Assembly: GCA_020137815.1 (NCBI GenBank)
Contig: CM035362.1
Span: 4,192,508 to 4,256,507, forward strand
Length of the DNA: 64,000 bases
From: Hormiphora californensis
Taxonomy: Eukaryota > Ctenophora > Tentaculata > Cydippida > Pleurobrachiidae
Direction of reading: 5' to 3'
Shown: in pieces, positions 22,858-35,935 of the stretch
Position numbering within the stretch: the stretch's first letter is position 1
Layout of the letters: each line of letters begins with the position of its first letter
Translations under genes and position numbers: made by a program
The notes under the pieces: generated by a model
Databases searched by the model: none
What the model saw: only the letters and a program-made list of their open reading frames with translations
Told to the model about the DNA's origin: nothing

Positions 22858-23813
22858 TGCGTCTTTATCGATTTCGCACACATGCGGCTATAATGCGTCT
22901 ATAATGCGTCTATACTATAAATTTATATGCGACAAAAATGCGTTTATAGTTCGCCCAACTGCGCCTCAAATATCGCAGCGTGCGTCTGAGTACGTCTATA
23001 GTGCTTCTTAAAAAAGCACGTTTTTTATAGACGCGGCGTCTATAAAAAGCGATTTGAGTCTATAATGCTTCTATCATGCGTCTATATGCGTCTATGTAGC
23101 GTTTATGGTGCTGCTATAGTCAGTCTATAATGCGTCTATAGTGCGTCTATAAAGTGATTTTGGGGTGGGTAGTGCGCCTATAATGCGGCTATACTGCGTC
23201 GCGTCTATAAAAATGCGTTTATATTGCTGTTATAATGCGCCTATACTGCGTCTATACTGCTGCTTACGAAAGTCCGTCTATATTGCGTGTGTCTATACTG
23301 CGTCTATACTGCGTCTATAATGCTTCTATAATGCGTCTATAGTACGTGGGTACTGCGTCTATAGTGCGATGCCCGCAAATGCAAAATTGCCGACGCCGTT
23401 TTAATTTTCGCGACAGTGCGCTCAGATGGGGTTGTGGCGCCAGACAGATCTGAGCGCACTGTCGCTAAAATTAAAACGGGGTAGGCGCTGCAAGACAGTT
23501 CATGGTAGATGATGAGCACTTGTCAGCGCTTCACAATACATGGTCTGGAATTTCCAGTGGAAAAAGCCGTGCGCACGTGGGATTTGATGCTGACATACGA
23601 CAGCGCTTGGATCCATTGCAACCTATTTTCGCTACGTATGTGAGATTGATCTCGGTCGCTGGGGGACCTCGATCTCACTCAGGTGTCAATGTCACCAGCC
23701 ACCAGACAGCTGTTGCGGCTCGTTGAGTCAGGGAGTTAAAAACAAAAACAAAACAGCAGAGTTTGAGCTTATTTGAAATAGCATTGCGAACTTTATTATT
23801 AATATATTGGTAG

Positions 23814-23922
23814 TAGGAACCGACCGAAACAAGTAAACAACCAATCAGAACTCTTTATTTAGGTCACGTGACTGGTTATCAGCCAATCAGGGACCAGTAT
23901 TTCCTGATTCGGTCGGTTCCTG
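23814..23922. mobile_element. hAT-type MITE, 8-bp TSD (ATTGGTAG)
   Basis: Complete copy of the CAGGAACCGACCGAA family, here beginning TAGGAACC. ATTGGTAG is repeated on both sides. Confidence 0.9.
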
Positions 23923-24432
23923 ATTGGTAGTATAAAGTTGTCATGGTGACCAGACGCAGCCCAGTAAGCGGACAGGAAAAGAGCGACGCGTCTGGTATGT
24001 ATATTATAGGAGTTATATAATAAATTAGAATCATAAATCATATATGTATATATCTCTCTCAGTCTCTATTAATAGTAACCGTACAAAACGGTGTTTAAAA
24101 TTATGTATAAAAGCTTGGTATGTATAAAAGTATAAAATATATTAATAACATTTCTAGTGTATAAATAAAAACGGTTTGCTTCTTGAGAGAGAAAAAATGT
24201 CTAGCTATTAGAAATGTACCTTAAAAATAACAAAACAGAAAGGAATGGATATACCCTAGGAGCTTAAAAATATCCGAATTATTTCAATTAGGTATATTTT
24301 CAGCTCCTGGATTTAAACTTTCCAAGCTCCTATCAATCTTAAGGCCATTTCTCTTTCTCCCTCTCTCTCTCGCGTCATGGATTCTTGAGCCGCCGGGCTG
24401 CAATAATATTTACACGTTTTGGCGATACATAT

Positions 24433-24676
24433 CACGGGGGATTACGGGGGCTCGAATAGATCGCCCGTATAGATCGCCCGTACCAGTCCCCCGTACATTT
24501 GCTTTGCGCATTACGTTTCATCGCACTTTCACCACAACAAAACACGTTGCGCGTTACGTGCATGTGTTTTTTTGTGGTGAAAGTGTGGTGAAACGTAATG
24601 CGCAAAGCAAATGTACGGGGGACTGGTACGGGCGATCTATACGGGCGTCTCATCCGGGCCCCCGTAATCCGCTGCC
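24433..24676. mobile_element. Fold-back element, GGATTACGGGG family, copy 2
   Basis: Near-identical partner of 20108-20353, in the same orientation. It lies downstream of the collagen A stop codon. Its short open frames on both strands mirror each other and are not genes. Confidence 0.82.
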
Positions 24677-24942
24677 TATCTCTCTCTCTTTCTCAAACAT
24701 ATTTTATTACTATCCAGTTCGATCCAGACAGGTTTTCTCTTCGTCTGCTTCTCTGGTCCACAATTTCCCTCATGTAGATTTTGGTCTAAAAACAGAGCTG
24801 GCATATAAAAACTAAAAACATGGGTCTATCTTTATCGATTAAGATATTGTGTCCATATAAAGTATAAAACTTATATATAGTCAGTGTATGTATAAATCCT
24901 TGATAAAAGGTAAAAAGAATACATATATGATGGCTGTCTGGC

Positions 24943-25013
24943 GGCGCCAGACCCCAATTTGAGTCTCAAACAATGCGCTCAGATGGGGCCGCGGCGCCGC
25001 CAGACAGGTTGAT
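24943..25013. mobile_element. Short MITE-like inverted repeat (CTGTCTGGCGGCGCC)
   Basis: A 71-bp unit with 15-bp perfect inverted ends. Related CGGCGCCAGA/GCCAGACAG pieces occur at 19240-19310 and 20493-20605. Confidence 0.65.
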
Positions 25014-25157
25014 GAAGCCTAATTAAAATCCTAGTAGGATTCCTACGGAATAGTTGATGATAAGATCTGAACTCTCTCTCTCCGTCTCAATGTCACTACC
25101 TATACATATCAATGTCTCTCTCTATCTCCCTCGACTCATGACCATATATGGTATTGT

Positions 25158-28100
25158 CTATGGTTTTTTATCTGATGAATCTTTAGGGTTGTAGATTTTC
25201 CGAACATCCTTTGCACACACGGCACACCTAGCAACACCCTCATCCAGGATCTGTGTGACACCATCGTATACACTTCCCATACCCCACATGCCGGGTTGGG
25301 TCGTCTCCTGGTTCTGGGCGAGCCAGTAGTCGATATTGTTGATGTAGAAGGCACAGGTTCCTCGGCCGAGACACTCAATAAAGGTTGGAATGTAGAAGTT
25401 TTCAAGACAGGAACCGGCACTGGAAAGATCTTGTCCAGAGCCACTGTCGCCAGATGATGTTCCCTGTGGAAAGGGAAAACATCAAAATATAGCATTGCTA
25501 TTTTTTTATTATTAAATAATATTCGGAATATATCTCGGTCCGGAAATAGTTGGTGAAGATCGAATACAATATGAATCATGGGCGACAAGTCCCAAATACT
25601 CACGAAACAGTGCATTCTTCAATGTACTCAGTGTACTCAATGTACTCAGTGTACACAATGCACTCAATGTACTCAATGCACCCAATGTACTCAATGTACT
25701 CAATGTACTCAATGTACTCAATGTACTCAATGTACTCAATGTAATCAATGTACTCAGTGTACTCAATGTACTCAATGTACTCAATTTACTCAATGTACTA
25801 ACCATTAGGTAAGAGTATCCGTCCCAAATCTCGTGGAATCCGTCTGGACAGGCGGGTGTCTCAGCGGTAAAGGAGTGACGGGTGACAATCTTGGATGGTC
25901 CACCACACACATTACATCGTGAGATACGGCTGAAAGAGGGACATTTTAGAGAGATCAGGGAGAGGGAAATATAGTGTGTGAGAGAGAAAGAGATCAAAAA
26001 CAAACGTGAATATTACTCCTTCATCAAACTTTACACTCACGGGATCATATCATCAAGGTTGTTCATTGGTTTCTCCGTCATGTCGGGACTGCCCTCAGTA
26101 GCCAGCCAGAAAGCCTTATCTGTTCGGAGCCCATGTCGGCAAGCCTCGTCCCCGGAACACTGCATCATTGGTACAGTTTGGAACTCCTCGAGACAAGATC
26201 CGGATGATCCGAGTTCTTGTTCAACGGAGTGTCCGTTACCTGGCAACAGGGATAACAAGTGTTAGGGGAGGGGTAAACGTTACCTGGTTACCGGGGTGAC
26301 AAGTGTTAGGGTAGGGGTAACCGTTACCTGGTTACCGGGGTGACAAATGTTAGAGGAGGGGTAACCGGGGGAACAAGTGTAGAGCGGGGGTGGGGTGACA
26401 GCTGTGAGAAGGAATTGTTTATGAAGGAGCAGTCTCCATCCAATTTTACCTTCCAAGTATACGAGGGAGTATCCAGTCCATAGGGAGGCGAATCCATCAG
26501 GGCATGTAGGGATAGAATCGGTCTGGGAGTGTCGGGTAAGAACATGCATGTCGCACATTTTGCAGGATTTTTCCATAAGAGGACAACCACAGGCACCGTC
26601 ATCACCCTCTGGTCCCTTATCTCCATCGTCACCAGAGTCACCCTGCGGTAATCACTGTTAAAATATGCTCCCTGAAGGCGATAGTGATTGTCCAGGTGCT
26701 ACCCATATAAAATTCTAAACGACTAGAACAATTATTATACATATGTTGTAGTGAACCATAACAAAGTTCAAGAGCGCACCCCGCTGTTAACAACTGTTAA
26801 AAGTAGGTTTGTGGCGAGAGGTTTGGAGCTATAATTACAAAGGTAGCATTGTATGACTTACGTATTCCCCATCATCACCATCATCTCCATCTTCACCTAC
26901 AGCACCACCTTCACCGGGTAATCCATCAAGTCCATCAGGGCCATCATCTCCAACGGCTCCTTGGTCTCCAGCCTCACCATCGAGTCCCGCGGCGCCCTTT
27001 GATCCGGAGGGTCCGGGTAGGCCAGGCTCTCCGTCAACTCCATCAGCTCCATCAGCTCCATCAGCTCCAGGCTCTCCCATTTCTCCATCGAAACCGTCGA
27101 ATCCATCATCTCCAAAGTCACCCGGATCTCCCACATTAGCGATTCCCATTTGATCTCTGTTGGACTCGATGAAGTTGAAGAATGTGTCAATGTCTCCCGT
27201 TTTGGGCTTGTAAGTGTTCATATCAAATTCGGTACCAGGAGCTCCAGGTGGGCCCTCTTCGCCGGGTTCTCCCTTAGCTCCAACATCGCCAACTGGACCC
27301 TCCGCACCATCCGTAGCATCTTCTCCGGGGGGACCTTGGTTTCCGTCTACTCCAGCCTCTCCCTGTGAGTAGGAGTATCATGGGTTAGTTGGCGGGAAAG
27401 GGCAATAGTCAATCGCCAGTTAGTTTGGTGTTAGTTGTATTGTTAGTTGCATTGTTGTATATTGTTGTCAGTTAGTTTGGCTAATTTGGTGATCATGCTG
27501 GACTTGGCCTCTATTATAATATCGACTCGGCAGAAACATTAGTGCTATGCCATAATACGAACCTTTGGTCCTTGTGGTCCCACGGCACCTTCATCACCAT
27601 CTACACCATCGTCTCCGGGAACTCCGACAGGTCCAACGACTCCAACCACACCGGGCAATCCGTCAAAACCATCATCACCAGGCTCTCCCTTCATTGCATC
27701 CTCTCCATCGGCTCCATCAACACCAGCATCTCCAGTAACGGGTTCTCCCTTCGCGCCTGTAGGACCATCAGGACCATCAGCACCGGGGATACCATCGTCA
27801 CCAGGGAGACCATCAAAACCCTGTAAGATATGAAATTAATGAAATGAACCTTTGCGGTATTACAAAATTGTACAAAGTTTCATATATCGTTTATTTGACT
27901 GTGAGAAGCTGCTGTAGTAACTGTACACTACAGGTCTTTCGCGCCAATTGGCGTGACAGTCCTGAAGTGTGTCTTGCAGGGAAATCACTTACATCTTCTC
28001 CCATGTCTCCTGTTTCACCCTTGGGTCCAGTTGCTCCTGGGAGTCCGGTTTCACCTGCTTCTCCCGTAGGTCCCTGATCTCCTACAGGTCCCTGGGGTCC

Positions 28101-31100
28101 AATAGGACCTTGGTCACCCTCATCACCATCAGCACCATCCTCACCATCGGGAGGGGGTTCACGCGTGAGTCCATCCATATCCAGAATTCCAGGAAGTCCA
28201 GGAGCTCCATCAAGTCCATTGATACCAGGTGGGCCCATTTCTCCCTGGGCTCCCTTGGGGCCCATATCACCGACGGCTCCTTGGTCTCCGACAATACCTT
28301 GATCTCCTTCGTCACCTACGTCACCTACGGGACCTTGGGGACCATTCATACCATTGATACCATCAAGACCGTCCACTCCTGGATCACCGACAGCTCCAGT
28401 TTCACCGACCTCGCCCTCAGGTCCGGCAGGTCCCTGAATGTGATGGATGGTGTGAGTAATAATTGTGTCATATTTCAACCCTAAACATCAATTTAATTGC
28501 CACATAGCTCTGTAACACCTACTTCAGCTCCATCAGCTCCATCAAGTCCAGGCAATCCATCATATCCATCGGCACCATCGGCACCAACGTCTCCGACGGG
28601 ACCTTGGTTGCCATTGAGTCCATCAGCACCGGGCTCTCCGACGGGTCCTTGATCTCCAACTTCTCCCTAGATTAAGAAATGTCAATTCATGGATGCACTG
28701 ATAAATTAATGATTGGAGATTGCGGTGCAGCAATGTGTTGGTGACAATCAGGAACCGACCGAAACAAGCAAACAACCACCCATAACTCGTTATTTAGGTC
28801 ACGTGACTGGTTATCAGCCAATCAGGGACCAGTATTTCCTGATTCGGTCGGTTCCTGCGGTGCAGCAATGTGGTGGTGATAATTTAAAACTTTCTTACCT
28901 TCTGTCCTTCATCACCGACAACGACTTGTCCAATACTTCCGATGTCTCCAGAAAGTCCCTGGACTCCCTTGGGTCCTTGAGGTCCCTGTTCTCCCTTGGC
29001 TCCATCAAGTCCAGACGGTCCATCGGTTCCAGGTTCTCCCTCAGCTCCCTGAGCACCAATATCTCCAAGAGCTCCCTTGGCTCCTACGGGCCCTTGGTCT
29101 CCATCAACTCCATCAACTCCATCAAGACCAGGTGCGCCAGCTGCGCCTTCGTCACCGAGGGGTCCCTGATCTCCCTCAGGTCCTTCGTCTCCAACCTCAC
29201 CCTTAGCACCATCTATACCGTCATCTCCTGGGATTCCGACATCACCGACATCACCGACGGGACCCTGGTCACCGAGGGGACCTTGAATACCATCAGCACC
29301 ATCAAGACCATCAAGACCATCGTATCCATCAGCGCCAGGCTCACCAACAGGTCCGTCAGCTCCGACGGGTCCTTGGTCACCGACGGGTCCCTGGTCGCCA
29401 ACTTCACCGACAGCTCCATCAGCGCCGGGTATCCCGTCAAATCCATCAGTACCGGGGATACCAGCTGCACCCTCGGCACCCATATCACCTTCATCACCGG
29501 GAGGTCCTACAGTGTCATCACCGGTGGCTCCGATATCACCAACGGGTCCCACAGGTCCCTCGATACCAACCGGACCGACAACACCTTCAGGTCCTTCAGG
29601 TCCTTCGGGTCCTTGGGCTCCATCAAGGCCATCAGCTGCATCTTCTCCTGCATCTCCTGCATCTCCTGCAACCCCTTGGATTCCATCCACTCCATCATCT
29701 CCCTGAGGGCCGGTAGCTCCTGTATCTCCAGTGGGACCATCAAGACCATCTTCTCCAACGTCTCCGACGGGACCTTCAGCTCCGATTTCACCCTTGGGTC
29801 CATCGGCTCCATCATCACCGGGAATTCCATCATAACCATCGTCACCGGGAATACCATCGAGTCCATCAGCACCATCCTCACCGGCTGGTCCCTGAGCACC
29901 CTCATCACCCATTGGTCCAACATCCCCAACTTCCCCAGTAGGACCCTGGTCACCCTCATCACCATCAATGCCATCAGCACCATCAATGCCAGGAATACCA
30001 TCAAATCCTGCGTCTCCCTCTGCTCCCATAGGACCCATATCACCTTCTTCCCCAACGGCTCCGGTAGCACCATCGAAACCATCAGTACCAGGAGCTCCAT
30101 CAAGACCATCAAGACCATCATCACCAAGTTCACCCTGGGGTCCTTCAGGTCCAACGTCACCGGGATCTCCCACGCCACCATCAGCTCCATCAGCTCCATC
30201 AGCTCCATCCGCACCATCGGCACCATCAGGTCCAACAGGACCGACTTCTCCTATGTCTCCAGTTGCACCATCAGGAGCATCGTCACCATGAGCACCATCG
30301 AGGCCGGCTTCTCCCTTAGGTCCCTGAAGTCCCTCATCTCCCTCACCACCATCAACACCATCAACACCGTCAGCACCGTCAGCACCGTCAGCACCATCAA
30401 GACCATCAAGACCATTAGAACCATCAGCACCAGGCTCTCCGGGGGCACCAACTTCACCAACTTCACCAACGAGTCCGTCAATTCCATTGATCCCGTCGAC
30501 TCCGTCGATTCCAGCCTCTCCCTTCTCTCCGACTAGACCCTGGTCACCTGTCTCTCCATCAATACCATCAGCACCATCATCACCATCGAAACCGTTATAA
30601 CCATCAGGTCCTGGTTCCCCTACTTCGCCGGTAGCTCCCTTGGCACCATCAAGACCCTGAAATGAAGTAACAAGTGAGTTAATTCAGTTGTTGTTAATTC
30701 AGTACTGTTAGCTGTTGGTATTTAACAACAATAAAATGACTAAACTTACATCGGCACCATCAGGACCGTCGGCACCATCAACACCGGGAATTCCGTCAGC
30801 ACCGTCCATTCCAGCTTCTCCAACGGCTCCTTGGTCTCCAACGGGTCCCATTTCACCACCATCTCCTTCAGCACCGTCGACTCCCTGGACACCCTCAGCA
30901 CCCTCATCTCCCTCGGGTCCGACAACATCGGCACCGTCAAGGCCATCAACACCATCAAGGCCATCAGCACCGGCGTCACCCTGGGGTCCCTGGAGTCCCT
31001 GGGGTCCAACAATATCATCTCCAGGCTCACCCTTAGATCCAGTAACTCCATCTAGTCCATCGAGACCATCATCACCTGAGAATAATAAATTAGTAATTAG

Positions 31101-34100
31101 TAAATTAGTAATTTAAAATGACTAGTCTTTGTCAGGTTTAGTAGTCCGTTCCAGCAGGAGAGTGCTCGATCTCGACAGGTGTCGGAGAGCTAGTTACACA
31201 AAGGAAAACTACTGTTTAGTTTGTCAGGTTTATACAAGAAACCGAGTTTTGGGTCCCAAAGTTAGTTTTGCATAAAAGCTAACAGAATGCATATATTGTC
31301 TAGTTTTGAAACTCCAGCGCCTTTTCAGATACACCAGATGTCAGTTAAAAAAGGAAGTTATACCTACGGGTCCCTCAGGTCCCTCAGGTCCCACAGGTCC
31401 TTCGTCTCCGGTAGGGCCATCTCCACCCTCAACTCCCATATCACCAAAATCACCCTCCTCTCCCTAGGCAGATAGATAAAGTTTAGATAGGAAGAAAGGA
31501 CGGGAATTGAGAAAGTTGTGAGGAAACTATTATTGTTATTATAGTGTGCAATTATATCACTGTGGTTGATGATGGGGAATAGATCCTCCGGGATAACTCG
31601 ACAGAGAAATACACTAGTGTTTCAATTTGTAGTGTGCAATTATACCTTTTCTCCTTGGAATCCATCATCACCATCATCACCATCAAGACCATCGAAACCA
31701 GGTGCACCGGTATCGCCGGTTTCTCCCTGAGGCCCGACATCACCGACATCACCGACAGGACCCTCATCTCCAGGAACACCCTGGTCTCCTTTAATAAAGT
31801 TTATGTAAGTTTTTCCCTTCTCTCCCTTCTGACCTTCACCACCTTCAAGACCATCAAGACCATCAGCTCCTGGAAAACCATCAAACCCAGCCAGTCCCTC
31901 CTCTCCAGGCGCTCCATCAAGTCCCTAAATATCGGGGGAAACGGATTAGTAATTTATAATTATAATTATAATTATAATTATTGTATTTACTAATCGATTA
32001 GTTAGATAATTGATCATAGCACGGAGGCAGATTATAGTTGATACTGTAACTACTTACAAAGAACCGACCAACACAAGTAAACAATCAATCAGAACTCATT
32101 ATTTAGGTCACGTGAGTGGTTATCAGCCAATCAGGGACCAGTATTTCCTACTACTTACATCGATTCCAGGTACACCCTGGTATCCCTGAGGACCCATTGG
32201 GCCCTCCTCTCCCTTGAGTCCTATAGGTCCCTCAGCTCCAATATCTCCATCTTCACCATCAATTCCGGGTATACCTTCGAATCCAACCGCTCCGGGCTCT
32301 CCTTGGTCTCCAGGGATTCCTGTGACACCGGTGTCTCCCTGCTCTCCCTCAGCACCGTCAGCACCATCTACACCGGGAACGCCATCAATGCCAACACCGG
32401 CCTCACCAACGGGTCCAACATCACCCTCATCCCCAACGGGGCCATCAACACCATCATCGCCATTGATACCATCAATTCCGTCATCACCAGGAGCACCGAC
32501 GTCGCCCTGGGGTCCCTCGGGTCCGATAGGTCCAACTTCGCCAGTCTCTCCCACGTCGCCATCAAGACCATCTTCACCATCGATACCATCAAACCCGGGA
32601 ACACCAGCCTCACCCTTGAGACCCTGAAGTCCGGGAGCACCATCTTGACCGTCGTAACCATCGAAACCAGGCTCTCCTTTTTGGCCGACAGAGGGGGGTC
32701 CTTCCTCCCCCTCTCCCCCGTCAATTCCGGGGAGTCCATCATCACCGGAAATACCCGGGGCTCCCTGAAAACAAAGATAAGTTACGCAGTTTTAATAATA
32801 ATAATAATAATAATATCTAAACTTGCATCCTGCCCAGATCCCCCAGGGTTAGCATAGCATAGCTAGTGCTGCCACTGAGGGATAATCAGAGCAGTTTACT
32901 GACACACTGACACCAAAATTAGTCAAAACAGTTTTTATTAACCTGGGGTCCGACGTCTCCGAGGGGACCCTCAACACCTGTAAGACCGTCGGTTCCGTTA
33001 CATCCGTCAACACCAGGAACTCCATCTAGTCCGTCCGCACCGTTAAGTCCGGGGGCACCCTTTTCTCCAGATTCACCCTCGACTCCCTTCTCTCCTCGGG
33101 GACCTCGGCTACCAGTGTTTCCGGGGGCTCCAGGATAACCGTAATCTCCCTCAAGACCAGTCTCACCCTTAACACCCTCCATTCCGTCGGGTCCTGGGAG
33201 CAGGGAAGGCTATAGTTATTTAGGAGAACAAACTCTCTAATTGGGACGATGGTATAAATGATTCGGGGGATAATAATGCATTTATAGGTATAAATCAACT
33301 ACCGTTGTTTTTAATTTGAATAACTCAACTATGATATTGATTATAACGGGACCAGAGTACAACGTTTAGAATCCTGAGAAGATCAAGAATAAAGATTCTG
33401 GTATTATTTGAAAGGGCTATAGTGAACAATACATACCTGGGTATCCCTCGGGACCAGTTGGTCCTTGAGACCCCTTGTCACCCGTCATTCCCTTTAAAAA
33501 CTTGGCTTGCTGAAGGGAATATGGGGTGTGTGTTATTTGGAGGAAGAAGGAAGTATTAAACACACACGTCACACGCACATATTCCCAAAAACCCAAACAG
33601 CAAACAACGTACATCAAACGGGGCTAGAGAACTGTCAGAGCATTGGCCTGACCCTATTCTGTGGTCAGAGCAAATTGGCCTGACAGCTTGAGAAAGAGCC
33701 TTGAGTCACACCAGCTAGCAGGAACCGACCGAAACAAGTAAACAACCAATCAGAACTCATTATTTAGGTCACGTGACTGGTTATCAGCCAATCAGGGACC
33801 AGTATTTCCTGATTCGGTCGGTTCCTGCCAGCTAGTAAACACGTACAAGGGCTGTTGGCTACAAAAACAGCTATCTGTTTAAGCAACTAAAAATTCCCTG
33901 TTAACAGCTCTGTTTTTGCAACTTTTCGTTTTCTGCAGATCTGCTCAGATCTGAGCTCAGAATTTTACCGGCTCTGAAAAGTTGCAAAAACTGAGCTGTT
34001 TTTTATGTGAGCAGTGGCTGTTAGTTGTACATCAACAGACCTCACGCGTTAACTAGGGCAGCATGTATATTCTTGAAAGGCTACACTGTCCCTGATCACA

Positions 34101-34820
34101 ATCGCACTGCGGCAGCTGTGAAAACTCTGTCATGTATTGTCCATATATGGGCATATGACATCATAAAATAGCCATATATGGGCATATGACATCATATGGT
34201 CTCGATTCATGCAGCCCCGTCACACACACCCTCACATGGTCACTATGGAGCTTCACAAAGACAAAATTGCGAGCTCACCTAGAACATGGCTTCTTTACTT
34301 GACCGCCTAGATTGGAAGTATATATCTTGTTTTGGCGCAAATAACCCTCTAGATACCATCAAATAACCATTAAATAACCCTCTAATAACCCGGCCCTCTA
34401 ATAACCCGAATTATCGATTATTGTACGAACCAACGTGCCCACTTATCTGATAAATAGGTATTTTTTAATCTACCTAAATTACATAACCCCAATATCCTAA
34501 CCCCAATGTATCCAACCGATATAGTGACCCAGTTATCCTTCACATATACACCCACTATATTAATATTAGTACTGCAAAATCGTTATTTCTCTTTAATTGA
34601 AACACCCACTGATTTGAAATTCATTTTATCTATAGAATATCCCGCCCACAAAGGTATAATTTGCTGATACCCAGCTACATCTCCTACAATCACCCCTACA
34701 TCCCGCACTTACCCTACGACAGCATGCCGCGGGGTCCGCCTCTGGATCTGCCTCGGGGTCCGCATCAGCCCTCACAGCGCATAGGATGGCCAGTCCACAC
34801 AACACAATAGATAATCTCAT
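25158..34820 (-). CDS. Type IV collagen alpha chain, gene A (16 exons, 1889 aa)
   Basis: Basement-membrane network collagen. Exons in transcript order: 34820-34713, 33509-33437, 33193-32943, 32764-32159, 31924-31646, 31463-31364, 31075-30750, 30656-28899, 28666-28523, 28433-27993, 27820-27563, 27362-26862, 26642-26450, 26239-26041, 25929-25803, 25463-25158 (TAG). All phases fit and the sum is 1890 codons. A signal peptide ([20 protein letters not shown]) is followed by an acidic ADPEADP repeat, Cys-Cys and the 7S region, with Cys-Asn-Gly-Thr at residues 125-128. A very long Gly-X-Y domain comes next, including one 586-codon exon; it is rich in Asp/Glu and poor in Pro. Interruptions include KTYINFIK and about 33 residues around [16 protein letters not shown]. 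The C-terminal NC1 has both C4 halves (TRHSQTD...[15 protein letters not shown]...GMWGMG), interrupted by three introns. It lies downstream of gene B in the same orientation. Confidence 0.93.
25617..25802. repeat. 10-bp minisatellite at a collagen A splice donor
   Basis: Units of CAATGTACT / CAGTGTACT type (plus strand) fill the intron side of the donor after exon 25929-25803. On the minus strand the array begins in the donor GTTAGTACATTGAG. Confidence 0.94.
26240..26400. repeat. Three tandem copies of a collagen A splice acceptor
   Basis: On the minus strand, CCAG followed by GTAACG occurs at exon start 26239 and at 26283 and 26327, each preceded by CACTTGT(C/T)A(C/T)CCC-type sequence. Only the copy at 26239 continues in frame with the NC1 domain. 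Confidence 0.9.
28749..28857. mobile_element. hAT-type MITE in a collagen A intron
   Basis: Complete copy in the intron between exons 28666-28523 and 30656-28899 of gene A. Instead of an 8-bp duplication it is bracketed by about 27-bp imperfect direct repeats (CGGTGCAGCAATGTG...). Confidence 0.88.
32061..32149. mobile_element. hAT-type MITE, truncated, abutting a collagen A splice donor
   Basis: Copy lacking its terminal repeat. It ends about 10 bp from the donor of the collagen A exon 32764-32159, so the first intron bases run almost directly into the element. Confidence 0.87.
33719..33827. mobile_element. hAT-type MITE in collagen A intron 1, 8-bp TSD (CCAGCTAG)
   Basis: Complete copy with CCAGCTAG on both flanks, between the signal-peptide exon and the second exon of collagen gene A. 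Confidence 0.92.
34141..34200. repeat. Tandem pair with CCATATATGG and CATATGACATCAT
   Basis: Two copies of CCATATATGGGCATATGACA(TCAT) start at 34141 and 34172, in intron 1 of collagen A. Each holds a perfect CArG box and an adjacent CATATG. Confidence 0.9.
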
Positions 34821-34867
34821 CTTCTCAGATGGTCCGAGATGTAATTTTGTGTTCCACGTTCAGGTTT

Positions 34868-35935
34868 CTTTTCACACCTAGCACATCATAGGGAAAGGGG
34901 AGGGTTGAGAGAGGGAGAGCAGGACTGTGAGAGGGAGAGCAGGGTTTCTTTTCACACCTAGCACATCATAGGGAAAGAGGAAGGTTTGAGAGCGAGAGCA
35001 GGGTTGAGAGGGAGGGAAAGGGGAGGGTTGAGAGATGGAGAGCAGGACTGTGAGAGCGAGAGCAGGGTTTCTTTTCACACCTAGCACATCATACGGAAGG
35101 GGGAGGGTTGAGAGAGAGGGGGAGAGCAGGGCTGTGAGGGAGGGAAAGGGGAGGGTTGAGAGGGAGGGAGAGCAGGGCTGTGAGATAGGGAAAGGGGAGT
35201 GTTGAGAGATGGAGAGCGAGAACAGGGCTGTGAGAGAGGGAAAGGGGAGGGTTGAGAGAGCAGGATTGAGAGGGAGGGAGAGCAGGGTTGAGAGAGAGAG
35301 AGAGGGAGAGCAGGTTCGAGAGGGGGAGCAGGGCTGTGAGAGAGGGAGAGCAGGGCTGTGAGAAAGGGAAAGGGGAGGGTTGAGAGAGGGAGAGCAGGGG
35401 AGGATTGTGAGAGCAAGAAACATGGAGGTCGAGGCAAGTGTAAGAGCGGGGAGGGAGTGTTGAGAGGGAGCAAGGGCTTGGAAGGGCAAGTAAATGTGGC
35501 CTGTAGCTTGTACGGAGGATTGAGGAATGAGGGCTAGTGAATGGTAGATCTGCAAGATCAAGGTTGGGGAGGGAGAGCAGAGTTTAGAGGGTGAGCAGGA
35601 AGACTAGGGGGAGAGCAAGGTTGGGAGGGAAAGCATGCAAGGGGGAAGAAGATGATATGAAGCTTGTGCAGGGATGGGGAAGAAGAGAAATCGGCTGGGA
35701 GGAAAAGCAGTGTTGACGAAGAATAGGTTGGGGAGGGAAAGCAAGGTTGGGGAGGGAAAGCAAGGCTGGGGATTGAAAGGGGAGGGAGAGCAAGGTTGGG
35801 GAGGGAGAACAGGATTGAGAGGGAGAGCAGGATTGATAGAGAGGGAGAGCAAGGTTGGGGAGGGAGAGCAAGGTTGGGGTGGGAAGCAAGGTTGGGGAGG
35901 GAGAGCATGTGGGTAATGAAGGAGGGACAGTTTCA
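34868..35935. repeat. GA-rich minisatellite upstream of collagen A
   Basis: About 1 kb of irregular units such as GGGAGAGCAGGGTTGAGAG. TTTCTTTTCACACCTAGCAC recurs at about 34867, 34946 and 35068. Long proline/serine-rich open frames on the minus strand are by-products of the repeat. Confidence 0.9.

Larger units (their letters stand above)
20908..23391. mobile_element. Mutator-like fold-back element, 2484 bp, 9-bp TSD (GACGCCGTT)
   Basis: Long inverted arms (20908-21347 and 22950-23391) begin GGCAATTTTGCATTTGCGGG and consist largely of variants of TATAGACGCA. GACGCCGTT flanks both ends (20899-20907, 23392-23400). A second homologous arm segment (22014-22170 and 22500-22577, 22858-22949) is split by two nested insertions. 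An uninterrupted version of the target lies nearby at 20493-20605. No transposase was found, so it is non-autonomous. Confidence 0.88.
17473..25157. other. Intergenic transposon cluster between GALNT and collagen A
   Basis: No gene was recognised. It is almost filled by inverted-repeat elements listed separately. Open frames here come from palindromic arms. The 3' ends of two convergent genes (GALNT on +, collagen A on -) face this region. Confidence 0.75.

Noticed and set aside
28713-30536. 607-codon open frame on the plus strand across collagen gene A
   Set aside because: It is the antisense of the Gly-X-Y exon. Repeated GGN codons and biased third positions keep the opposite strand open; its Ser/Ile/Thr-rich sequence has no domain and crosses a MITE and an intron.
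31634-31800. Possible extra intron in collagen A between 31788 and 31800
   Set aside because: An acceptor-like AAAG precedes GAGACC, but no intron fits. The frame reads straight through as the interruption KTYINFIK and total phase closes only without an intron.
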